From assembly GCA_037139195.1 (NCBI GenBank), contig JBAXGW010000049.1:1-33971 (forward strand): DNA of 33,971 nucleotides. Direction: 5' to 3'. Below the pieces are notes generated by a model that saw only the letters and a program-made list of their open reading frames with translations, was not told where the DNA came from and did not search any database. This document shows, piece after piece, positions 14,617-21,796 of this stretch (the stretch's first letter is position 1; every line of letters starts with the position of its first letter). The DNA is from JBAXGW01 sp037139195. Lineage in GTDB: Bacteria > Bacteroidota > Bacteroidia > Bacteroidales > JAHJDW01. The translations under genes and the position numbers were made by a program.

Positions 14617-14970
14617 ATGATTGAAACAATAAGAAAAATAGCAGACAACGACATTATTATTACAATTGCATTTATTGGGACAATTTCTTTTACCATTAAG
14701 ACGATTATATCATTTTTTACGACTGCTACTAAAGTTGTGAAACACAAAGACAGTAAGAGGCATTTTACAGACAGTTTAATTTCAATTGTCCTAACTTTTT
14801 TAGGACTTGCTTGTCCAATATTACTATCATTTAAAGCTATATCTGATTGGTCTGGACTTTTACTTTGGCTGACTTTAATATTATGTGGATATGTTGTATT
14901 TAATTTCATTATGCTTGTATATATGATTGCATCAACTTTATTTATATTTAATAAAAAACCGAAATGCTAA
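14617..14970 (+). CDS. small membrane protein (single-gene cassette)
   Basis: The product has 117 residues with three membrane helices: about 13-35 (IIITIAFIGTISFTIKTIIS), 55-75 (containing IVLTFLGLACPILLSF) and 80-110 (LLLWLTLILCGYVVFNFIML). A basic, polar loop (VVKHKDSKRH) lies after the first helix. No transporter or channel signature was recognised. The stop codon TAA at 14968-14970 is the first three bases of the core of palindrome G, so gene and site overlap. A frame open on the opposite strand over the same bases is a shadow of this gene. Confidence 0.7.
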   Translation: MIETIRKIADNDIIITIAFIGTISFTIKTIISFFTTATKVVKHKDSKRHFTDSLISIVLTFLGLACPILLSFKAISDWSGLLLWLTLILCGYVVFNFIMLVYMIASTLFIFNKKPKC

Positions 14971-15059
14971 CAACCGCTTGCTTTTATGGGCGGTATTTCG
15001 GTTGGAATTTAGGCTTTGTCCGTTGACTTCGCCCACAAAAAAGCAAGTGGCAGGCGTTA
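14968..15059 (+). repeat. cassette-end palindrome G (attC-like, short)
   Basis: The site runs from TAAC (14968-14971) to GTTA (15056-15059), only 92 bp. CTTGCTTTT (14977-14985) pairs with AAAAGCAAG (15039-15047), and TGGGCG (14987-14992) pairs with CGCCCA (15030-15035). It is shorter than its relatives and lacks the GACAG loop motif. Confidence 0.7.
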
Positions 15060-15096
15060 GTCAGAACCTTAACGACCAACACTACAGACAATAATT

Positions 15097-16056
15097 ATGA
15101 TACGAAAAGTCAAATATGTAATTTCTTCAACACACCTTGACAAACAAGGATATGTAATGGCAAAAAGTGCTCTTGACAGTATGCTGCCTTTCCTCAATGG
15201 TGAAAGAAAACCAAGATTAGGGTTAGAACATATTAGGACATTTCCGCCATTTGGTGCAATAATGAATGGGGAGATTGTTAAAGGAGAGGACGAACATCAT
15301 TACCTAACTGCTGAAATGGCCTACTTTGACAAGCAAGAAACAATTACACTTGCTGACGGAACACAATTAATAAAAGAGTTTTTTAGTGAAGGTGAATATC
15401 CTTTTATTGAATGTGCGGACAATGAAATTACAAAGTTAGTTATTGCCACAGACCCAGCTAATTTTGAGACTCGTAAAGACATCACAGAAATATATAGCTT
15501 AGTAAAAGAAGAAACCGATTTAGAATTTGAAACACAAGAATTTGGAAGAAAATCTGAATTGCCCGACCCTGAAACTGTTATAACAATTACAAAAGTTATA
15601 GCGACAACACTTGGAATAATAAAAACTAAAATTCCTGAAAAAATAGGAGAAGCTATTGGTGACGACTTGGCTAAATTTTACAAACTTATTTCAAAGCTTT
15701 CAATCGAAACTATTAAGAAAGTTAGGCCAGCTAATAGACCAAAGAACTTTGTAATTTCATATCCAAATGCCGATTGCAATATTGAATTAGTAATTACAAC
15801 TCATAAAGCAGACAGAGTCTTAAACGCTTTGAAAAAAGAAAAACTATTAGTTATCGCAGACAAAGTTGAACAACTCAAAAATCTTGACCCCGAAAAAATA
15901 CAATTTGTATATAATGAAAATGACAGTTGGGAGTTTAACTATTTACTTTCAAAAAACGGCTCGGTAATCGGGACAATTAAATCTTTCAACAAGCGAAACG
16001 AACTTTATAATAATATATTAGAAAAGCAGTACAATGAAGAGAAAGGAAGCAGCTAA
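15097..16056 (+). CDS. hypothetical protein, 319 residues (single-gene cassette)
   Basis: The product is soluble, with no signal peptide. The N-terminal half (about 1-155) is mixed alpha/beta, with KVKYVISSTHLDKQGYVM, GLEHIRTFPPFGAIMNGEI and a run of acidic residues. A segment at about 165-190 (VITITKVIATTLGIIKTKI) is hydrophobic but probably too polar to span a membrane. The C-terminal half has NFVISYPNADCNIELVITTH and a final strand pair ending near NGSVIGTIKSF. No catalytic motif was recognised. The start codon at 15097 is 38 bp after palindrome G. The stop codon at 16054-16056 again overlaps the TAAC core of palindrome H. It is the largest intact gene among the short blocks and has no named family. 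Confidence 0.75.
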   Translation: MIRKVKYVISSTHLDKQGYVMAKSALDSMLPFLNGERKPRLGLEHIRTFPPFGAIMNGEIVKGEDEHHYLTAEMAYFDKQETITLADGTQLIKEFFSEGEYPFIECADNEITKLVIATDPANFETRKDITEIYSLVKEETDLEFETQEFGRKSELPDPETVITITKVIATTLGIIKTKIPEKIGEAIGDDLAKFYKLISKLSIETIKKVRPANRPKNFVISYPNADCNIELVITTHKADRVLNALKKEKLLVIADKVEQLKNLDPEKIQFVYNENDSWEFNYLLSKNGSVIGTIKSFNKRNELYNNILEKQYNEEKGSS

Positions 16057-16183
16057 CAGCACCTTGCTATTCAGTCGGGGCTTAGGTGGCAGTTGATAAT
16101 TTAGAATATATTAATTACATTTGTGGCAGGTGGACAGTGAGGTGGTTTCTAAACCCCGCCCGAAAAGCAAGCTGCCGCCGTTA
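16054..16183 (+). repeat. cassette-end palindrome H (attC-like)
   Basis: The site runs from TAAC (16054-16057) to GTTA (16180-16183), 130 bp. CTTGCT (16063-16068), TTC (16070-16072) and CGGGG (16076-16080) pair with AGCAAG (16166-16171), GAA (16162-16164) and CCCCG (16154-16158). GGACAG lies in the loop at 16132-16137. It is the last clear site of the array. Confidence 0.7.
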
Positions 16184-16236
16184 GTGATAAGGTGCAAAAT
16201 TGAGAAGCAATTTGATAAATATTAAAATAAAATCAA

Positions 16237-17454
16237 ATGAAAAAAAATACATTATTTGTTATCATATTCTTTATATGCAATATAGTAAATGCTCAATGGG
16301 TAAAATTAAACTCAGGAGTAACAGAAAATCTCAATTCGCTTTTTTGCATTAATGACAGCGTTGTTTATGTTGTAGGCGACAATGGCAAAGTATTAAAGTC
16401 TACTGACGGTGGTGTAATATGGAATATTGAAACATCAAATACTAACAAAAACTTAAATTCCGTATTCTTCTATGATTCATTAATAGGTCACGCTGTTGGT
16501 GATAGTGGCGTGATTTTAAATACAATAAACGGCGGAAATAGTTGGAGTATACAAACCTCAAATACATTAAATAATTTAACTAGCATTTATTTTACAAGTA
16601 AAGATACTGGGTATGCAGTAGGTATGTATTCAACATTCATCAGGACAACTGATGGTGGAGAAAACTGGGTAGCAGGACCAAGTTTATATCCATGCTGCAT
16701 GTATTTAAATAGTATTTGTTTTACCACAAAAAACCAAGGACGCATACTTGGATATGACATGTCTGGAACAACTATACTATCAACTACGGATGCAGGTAAT
16801 AACTGGAGCTTGTGGACCGATCCTGAAGCAGATCATAATAATTGGTGGTGTGGAAAAGCAATGATAGAAGGTGACTATGGGAAAGTTGTTGTTGCAGGGG
16901 CGGCAGCGAGTGCTTATTTTCTTTCGAATGGAACAGGCATGTGGTCTAGTTTTGGTGCCCCACTTGGAGGAGCATCCATTTTGTTAAATTCCGTCTGTTA
17001 TAATAAGAAAAAGTATTTTGCTGTTGGCACACAAGGAACGGTTGGCTTTTTTCCAAATTACGGTAATGGGAACCAAAACTCAGGAGTATCCTCAGATCTT
17101 AACTTTATCTCTTTTGCAGATACCTTAGTTGGTTATATTGCAGGAGATAGTGGAGTTATATTAAAAACAATAAACTCTGGAATAATTACCTCAATTAATA
17201 AGTCAGAAATAATTAAACCAAATAAATTTACTATTTATCCCAATCCTACATTCGATATATTAAATATAGAAACTTCAGATGAGTCTAAAGGAGATATCCT
17301 AACTCTAATAAATACAAAAGGACAAGTGTTGTTACAGCAACAAATTTATGACAGTAAGACACAAATAGATATAAGATGTTTAGCAAAAGGTATATATATA
17401 TTAAAGCTGATTTGCGATAAGAAAGTAGAAATGAGAAAAATTATAAAAGAATAG
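16237..17454 (+). CDS. T9SS-secreted beta-propeller protein with Asp-box repeats
   Basis: The product has 405 residues. A signal peptide (about 1-19, ending NAQ) precedes a Ycf48/sialidase-like beta-propeller. Asp-box-type motifs recur: STDGGVIW, TINGGNSW, TTDGGENW and TTDAGNNW, which fit SxDxGxxW loosely. Residues about 325-405 form a T9SS C-terminal sorting domain, with IYPNPT near its start and the closing GIYILKLICDKKVEMRKIIK. The protein is exported to the outer membrane, then released or anchored by the type IX system. The first gene past palindrome H on the same strand, it follows the array by 54 bp and may belong to it or mark its edge. The ligand is unknown. Confidence 0.85.
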   Translation: MKKNTLFVIIFFICNIVNAQWVKLNSGVTENLNSLFCINDSVVYVVGDNGKVLKSTDGGVIWNIETSNTNKNLNSVFFYDSLIGHAVGDSGVILNTINGGNSWSIQTSNTLNNLTSIYFTSKDTGYAVGMYSTFIRTTDGGENWVAGPSLYPCCMYLNSICFTTKNQGRILGYDMSGTTILSTTDAGNNWSLWTDPEADHNNWWCGKAMIEGDYGKVVVAGAAASAYFLSNGTGMWSSFGAPLGGASILLNSVCYNKKKYFAVGTQGTVGFFPNYGNGNQNSGVSSDLNFISFADTLVGYIAGDSGVILKTINSGIITSINKSEIIKPNKFTIYPNPTFDILNIETSDESKGDILTLINTKGQVLLQQQIYDSKTQIDIRCLAKGIYILKLICDKKVEMRKIIKE

Positions 17455-17761
17455 CCCAAATGCTAACCTGTGCTCAAAAATAATGCGGGGTTAAGCGAAT
17501 TTGGAAATTCATTTTTATTTAATAATTTCATCTCAGCTTATTAAGAACACTAACCTCTAGCCGGACTTCGCTAATACGAGACCAATTGTGCTCAATATTA
17601 ATACGATAGTGCAATAAGCAAACATTACAGATCGATATCAACTTTTTCGTAAAATTGATTGTTGAACAAAAAAAGTTCATACCTTTGTATTTATTAATTC
17701 AAATTAATTAACCTGGGTGAGTTGATGGCTTGGATTGATATTATTACTTAAAAAAATAAAT
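17455..17761. other. gap with dispersed repeat, possible decayed cassette-end site
   Basis: There is no supported gene here. GCTAAC at 17462-17467 follows the stop codon much as the cores of palindromes G and H do, and ACGAGACC around 17575-17582 resembles the right arm of palindrome C. TTAAGCGAA near 17491-17499 loosely pairs with TTCGCTAA near 17567-17574. However, there is no right-hand GTTA, and TGTGCTCAA is repeated directly (17470-17478 and 17588-17596), not inverted. Confidence 0.4.
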
Positions 17762-19063
17762 ATGAAAAAGATATTATATTATTTTGGACTTTTTTCTATG
17801 GCAGCAATTATAATGCTCAGTAGCTGTAAGAAAGATGATAATCAGAATCCTAATAATAACAACAATAACAACAATAACAATAATAATAACAACAACAATA
17901 ATAATAAGGTATTAAAATTTCTGAATATTGCCAATGCAAAAAGTCTGGTTATAATGAATTCAGGCAGCAAGAAAGGTTGCAATGGAGTGAATGATGATTC
18001 AGGAAATAAATTGTTTAAGATCACGGAAGATGGCGTTGTACTTGAAGTGCCTTGTATCGATGAAAATGGCGATACTGTTCAGAACTCATTTTTTCCACAA
18101 AAAATATTAAATCTTTCTGCTAATTATTTTATTATTATGTTTCAAAATTACGGTGCTTATTTGGTTCGAAAATCAGACGGAGCCGTGTTTAACAACAATA
18201 ATAACAGTAAATTTCCTAACCTATATTGGTTCGATCAGGTAACAAACAGAAGAGATCTTTTAATACAACAGGACAGTCTTGGAAACATCTACTATATGAG
18301 TGGACAGGAAGTAGAAAAGCTTAATGTTACTGACCCAAACAACCTTACCATTTCTACCTATTCTGCTGTAGGCGATCAGGTGGATATGTTTGCGGTGGAT
18401 AATGCAGGCAATATGGTATATAGCATGATGCCTTCCGATATCTCGAGGTATCGTCATGTAAATGGAAGTTATAATAATTTTGGAGGTAGTGGATTCTGGA
18501 CAAATATTGAAAATAATACTTTTTATGCAATAAAACGGACAACCTACTCATTTAATGCTATTAAAATTATTCCATCTCCTTTTAAAGTTGAAAATTATGG
18601 CGACAGCACTATGCAAATCTCTAATCTATTCCATATTGCAAAAATAAAAAGTAAGAAGAAAGTTGTTGGTGATGGATATGGTGTTGCTCAGGAAAAATAC
18701 ATCTGGGAAATATATAATGAACAAGGAGTTCTTAGCAAATACCCTTATTCATACTTTAATGTTATGAGTATTGACATGTTGGCATCTTCTGATAATTACT
18801 ATTACATTGTTGGAACAAATGCATCCTATCAATCAGTATTGTTAAAAGTAGATCCAAATGGACACACGTATACCAATTTACTAACATCGGGCGATTACGA
18901 CATTTATAATGTAGTAGTGAACAGTGCCGACGAACTTCAATTTTATGCGCTGAGAATGAGCGATGGAAAACGTGTACTTGCAGAGATTGATAACGCAGGT
19001 AATGTTACGGTGATCTCTGTATTAGAAAGCAATACAGTTACTGCTTTGGAAAGAATAAATTAG
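17762..19063 (+). CDS. lipoprotein with poly-Asn linker
   Basis: Starting at the ATG at 17762 (not the upstream 17735) gives 433 residues with a clean lipoprotein signal ending LSSC at Cys22. It is followed by KKDD, which fits the Lys-acidic export signal that sends Bacteroidota lipoproteins to the cell surface. A run of 18 Asn residues (17852-17905, AAT/AAC codons) separates the anchor from the rest. The body is beta-rich with repeated NxxGNxVY-like patterns (DNAGNMVYSM, DSLGNIYYMS), as in a propeller-type surface protein. The ligand is unknown. It is on the same strand as the T9SS protein before it, separated by a 307-bp gap with a repeat. Confidence 0.8.
   Translation: MKKILYYFGLFSMAAIIMLSSCKKDDNQNPNNNNNNNNNNNNNNNNNNKVLKFLNIANAKSLVIMNSGSKKGCNGVNDDSGNKLFKITEDGVVLEVPCIDENGDTVQNSFFPQKILNLSANYFIIMFQNYGAYLVRKSDGAVFNNNNNSKFPNLYWFDQVTNRRDLLIQQDSLGNIYYMSGQEVEKLNVTDPNNLTISTYSAVGDQVDMFAVDNAGNMVYSMMPSDISRYRHVNGSYNNFGGSGFWTNIENNTFYAIKRTTYSFNAIKIIPSPFKVENYGDSTMQISNLFHIAKIKSKKKVVGDGYGVAQEKYIWEIYNEQGVLSKYPYSYFNVMSIDMLASSDNYYYIVGTNASYQSVLLKVDPNGHTYTNLLTSGDYDIYNVVVNSADELQFYALRMSDGKRVLAEIDNAGNVTVISVLESNTVTALERIN
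17852..17905 (+). repeat. AAT/AAC microsatellite (18 Asn codons)
   Basis: Eighteen consecutive AAT or AAC codons code for the linker after the lipid anchor. Slippage would change the spacer length in steps of one residue without shifting the frame. Confidence 0.9.
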
Positions 19064-19173
19064 AAAAGTAAAAATTCTATTTTTGAATGGCTCTAATTGA
19101 AGGGAAGTAAACATCTTATCATTACAGATTCTAATCACCTTTTTCTTAGCAAAACAAATAACTTCTGTATTAT

Positions 19174-19635
19174 TTATACTTGAGGGCGATAGATGAAAAA
19201 CTTCCCCTTAACCACTTTATTTAGTTTAATAAGCGAAATTACAACTTTCTTTTTGCCATTTACATTCTGATTTGCAATTTCTATCGAGCCATCATCATTC
19301 ACTTTTGTTATTATTCCCGTATGCTGAGCCATTGTCATGGTTTCGGCGCCATCTTTTATTTTTATGTTTTTAAATTGAATAATATCACCTGCTAGAGCTT
19401 TCTCTTTCGGGTAGGATAGAAGCTTGCCAAATTCCATGTTTTTGTCCCATTTAGCACTAATGCTATTTAGGGCATTGGCAGCTAAAGTCCAGCATTCGCC
19501 GTTTCCCACTTTTTTGTTCATTGCATTTAGCGCAAAATCAAGAATCTTTTTGTTTGCTTCGGGCAAAGAGTCGCTTTGAGCAATGATAAATGAGATGTTT
19601 AAACTTAAAAATAGTATTATTAAAAGAAATCGCAT
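19174..19635 (-). CDS. secreted CHAP/NlpC-like putative peptidoglycan hydrolase
   Basis: The product has 153 residues. A signal peptide (about 1-19, ending IIAQ) is followed by a compact cysteine-peptidase-like fold: NGECWTLAAN (candidate catalytic Cys), a GDIIQF strand, QHTGIITKV (candidate His) and IEIANQN (candidate third residue). This order of Cys, then GD-strand, then His is that of CHAP/NlpC-type amidases and endopeptidases that cut cell-wall peptides. The short length is typical of a single-domain member. It could also be a non-catalytic relative, because the family-defining spacing was not checked by alignment. It is convergent with the lipoprotein gene at 17762-19063, with 110 bp between the stops. 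Confidence 0.7.
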   Translation of the reverse strand: MRFLLIILFLSLNISFIIAQSDSLPEANKKILDFALNAMNKKVGNGECWTLAANALNSISAKWDKNMEFGKLLSYPKEKALAGDIIQFKNIKIKDGAETMTMAQHTGIITKVNDDGSIEIANQNVNGKKKVVISLIKLNKVVKGKFFIYRPQV

Positions 19636-20248
19636 ATTTGTTTGTTATTAAAATTGGTTATGTTCAGTATTGTTATAAATTTTATTGTTTTACTTTTCTT
19701 TATATTGTTGCCTTAGGCAACTTTTTGTTTCATAGTGTTTTTCACAGAGTTTCACTGTTTTCTTTGTTTTCTTTGTTTTCTTTCTGTGCAACACTATGCT
19801 TTCACCCTGTGTTACACTGTGTATATAGAGCGCTTGCATTAGCAAGCTTCAACATTGTTTTATAAGGCAAAGCTATCAAAGAAGTTAATAAAACCTTAAA
19901 TTTCATGTGCATTTTTTGTTATTAAATTTGGTTCTTTTTTTTATAAAGTAAATTTTAATTGTTTTTTTTGTTGTTGCCTTAGGCTGCTTCTTGTTTGCGT
20001 CATAATGCGATACATAAAAAACAGAGTAACACTGTGTAAACACCGTGAAACACTGTGTTACTAAAAAAAAGTTGCATCATGCAACTATTCTGTTCAAATA
20101 TAAATTCAGACAATTTTATTAATAATGTTAAAAATACGGTTCATAATTGGAGTGTTTGCTAAAAAAATAGTAAGTTTGTTATTTCAAATATAATTTCTAA
20201 CTTTACTTTATCACTCAAATTTTGTGCTGAAATTACAAAAAGAATCAC
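19636..20248. repeat. gene-free block of dispersed and tandem repeats
   Basis: GTTGCCTTAGGCAAC (19707-19721) and the related TTGTTGCCTTAGGC (19971-19984) begin two similar blocks carrying TGTGTTACACTGTG-like strings. A 9-bp unit, GTTTTCTTT, is repeated three times at 19757-19783. GTAACACTGTGT at 20026-20037 pairs with ACACTGTGTTAC at 20050-20061, and GTTGCATCATGCAAC is at 20071-20085. No gene is supported; a plus-strand frame open here is repeat-derived. Confidence 0.7.
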
Positions 20249-20812
20249 ATGTTTAAAAGTTTAAGATTAAAAATAGGCAAATATTTTCTGAATAAACAAA
20301 TTGAATATTTTACCCGAGAGCGTAGAATGACCAATATGGACGATGCGCAATCGATAGGTATTATTTACGATGCATTAGATCAGGAATCTTTTGATATAAT
20401 AAATAATTTTATTGAAGTTCTGAAAAGAAGCGGAAAATATGTTCAAGTTTTGGGCTTTGTTCCAGCCAAACGCTTTGAACAAGATTATTTTTTAAAACTC
20501 GATATTCACCTTTTTAAATATAGTGATTTAAATTGGTATTATAAACCCAGCAAACAGTGTATTGACGATTTTGTAGCCCGTGATTTTGATGTGTTGCTAA
20601 ATCTTTCGTTAAGAGATGAATTTCCAACTCAGTATATTTCTGCTATTTCAAAATCAAAACTTAAGGTAGGCAAAGATTCGGTTGATAATCAGAAAATACT
20701 TGATATGCTTATCACTGTTGATGCCGAAATTGGTCTAAAGGATTTTATTAGAACTATAAGACATTACTTATCGATGATTAATAGAAAAGATAATTCGAAT
20801 TATGAAGAATAA
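20249..20812 (+). CDS. DUF6913-like protein next to dapA
   Basis: The product has 187 residues and is cytosolic, with no signal. It has a basic N-terminal helix (KSLRLKIGKYFLNKQIEYF) and then a Rossmann-like alternation, SIGIIYDALDQESFDIINNF, VQVLGFVPAKRF, LFKYSDLNWY and FDVLLNLSL. It resembles a family of about 170-190 residues (called DUF6913 from memory) that is often found directly upstream of dapA in Bacteroidota. It overlaps dapA by 11 bp (20802-20812), a sign of translational coupling. Its biochemical role is not known; a link to lysine or cell-wall precursor synthesis is inferred from position. Confidence 0.65.
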   Translation: MFKSLRLKIGKYFLNKQIEYFTRERRMTNMDDAQSIGIIYDALDQESFDIINNFIEVLKRSGKYVQVLGFVPAKRFEQDYFLKLDIHLFKYSDLNWYYKPSKQCIDDFVARDFDVLLNLSLRDEFPTQYISAISKSKLKVGKDSVDNQKILDMLITVDAEIGLKDFIRTIRHYLSMINRKDNSNYEE

Positions 20813-21701
20813 TAAATATAGAGGTACTGGTGTTGCTCTTGTAACGCCATTTAGAAAAGACGGAAGTATTGATTTTAAATCATTGTCGCAATTAACCGAG
20901 TATGTGATTGAGAAAGGGGTTGATTATCTAGTGGTTAATGGAACTACAGGCGAATCGGCGACAATAAGTAAAGATGAAAAAAGTGCTATTGTAGCTTCAG
21001 TTGTTGAGGTTAATAATAAAAGAAAGCCTGTTGTTGTTGGATTTGGAGGAAATAGCACAAGCGAAGTTGTTAATGCTATTAAGGGTTTTGATTTTGATGG
21101 CGTAGATGCCATACTTTCTGTTTGCCCATATTATAATAAACCTTCGCAAAAAGGAATATATCAGCATTTTAAAGCGGTAGCAAATGCATCATCTGTGCCA
21201 GTATTTTTATATAATGTACCTGGCAGAACCGTTGTTAATATTGAACCAGAAACAACCTTGCAACTTGCAAAAGATTTTGATAATATTATTGGAATAAAAG
21301 AAGCTACCGATAATATTGATCAAGTAATGAAGTTGATTGCTGCTAAACCAAAAGAATTTTTAGTGGTGGGTGGCGATGATGCTCTTGGCTTGCCTTTACT
21401 TGCTTGTGGTGTTGATGGAGTTATATCAGTTATTTCAAATGCTTACCCAGAAGAATATTCAGCAATGATAAAAGCAGGCTTGAAAAATGATATTGCAAAG
21501 GCACGAACAATACATTATCAGTTGATTCCTGTTATGGAAACGCTACTTACCATGAATAATCCTGGAGGTATTAAAGCCGTATTGTCGATAATGGGATTAA
21601 TTGAAAATTATTTGCGTTTGCCATTAGTTCCTGTTTCGAAAACTCATTTTGGAAAACTTCAAGAAATGATGGGCAGCGTTAAATTACAAGAAAAAGTATA
21701 G
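20802..21701 (+). CDS. dapA: 4-hydroxy-tetrahydrodipicolinate synthase
   Basis: The product has 299 residues, the usual size for DapA, which condenses pyruvate with aspartate semialdehyde in the lysine and diaminopimelate pathway. It is a TIM-barrel class I aldolase. The conserved GTTGES (47-52), the catalytic Tyr137 in FLYNVPGRT and the Schiff-base Lys166 in GIKEATD are all present. CPYYNKP at about 108-114 also matches, including the aromatic residue of the catalytic triad. The start overlaps the preceding gene by 11 bp. The Mpl-type ligase gene that follows acts later with diaminopimelate-containing peptide, so the two fit one pathway, though about 95 bp with a palindromic repeat separates them. 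Confidence 0.95.
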   Translation: MKNNKYRGTGVALVTPFRKDGSIDFKSLSQLTEYVIEKGVDYLVVNGTTGESATISKDEKSAIVASVVEVNNKRKPVVVGFGGNSTSEVVNAIKGFDFDGVDAILSVCPYYNKPSQKGIYQHFKAVANASSVPVFLYNVPGRTVVNIEPETTLQLAKDFDNIIGIKEATDNIDQVMKLIAAKPKEFLVVGGDDALGLPLLACGVDGVISVISNAYPEEYSAMIKAGLKNDIAKARTIHYQLIPVMETLLTMNNPGGIKAVLSIMGLIENYLRLPLVPVSKTHFGKLQEMMGSVKLQEKV

Positions 21702-21715
21702 TACCATAAATACTT

Positions 21716-21757
21716 TTCGACTTTACTCAGAGTTACCGCAGACTGAGCGGAGTCGAA
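21716..21757. repeat. dispersed palindrome, CTTCGACT family (copy 2)
   Basis: TTCGACT at 21716-21722 pairs with AGTCGAA at 21751-21757, with CTCAG (21726-21730) and CTGAG (21743-21747) inside. It is the same family as 3280-3324. It lies between dapA and the ligase gene and could fold into a hairpin in the transcript. Confidence 0.75.
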
Positions 21758-21796
21758 GTTTATATCGAAAAGAAACAAATGCGGAAATAAGGTAGT

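Noticed and set aside
14568..14909. Minus-strand frame of 113 codons opposite the three-TM gene
   Set aside because: It lies over the plus-strand membrane gene, which has correct direction, spacing and stop/site overlap; judged a shadow.
17462..17600. Eighth cassette-end palindrome after the Asp-box gene
   Set aside because: The left GCTAAC is good, but there is no right GTTA and the clearest repeat (TGTGCTCAA) is direct, not inverted; noted only as possibly decayed.
19590..19865. Plus-strand frame of 91 codons
   Set aside because: It overlaps the CHAP-like gene start and then runs over tandem GTTTTCTTT and other repeats; a Phe/Leu-rich artefact.
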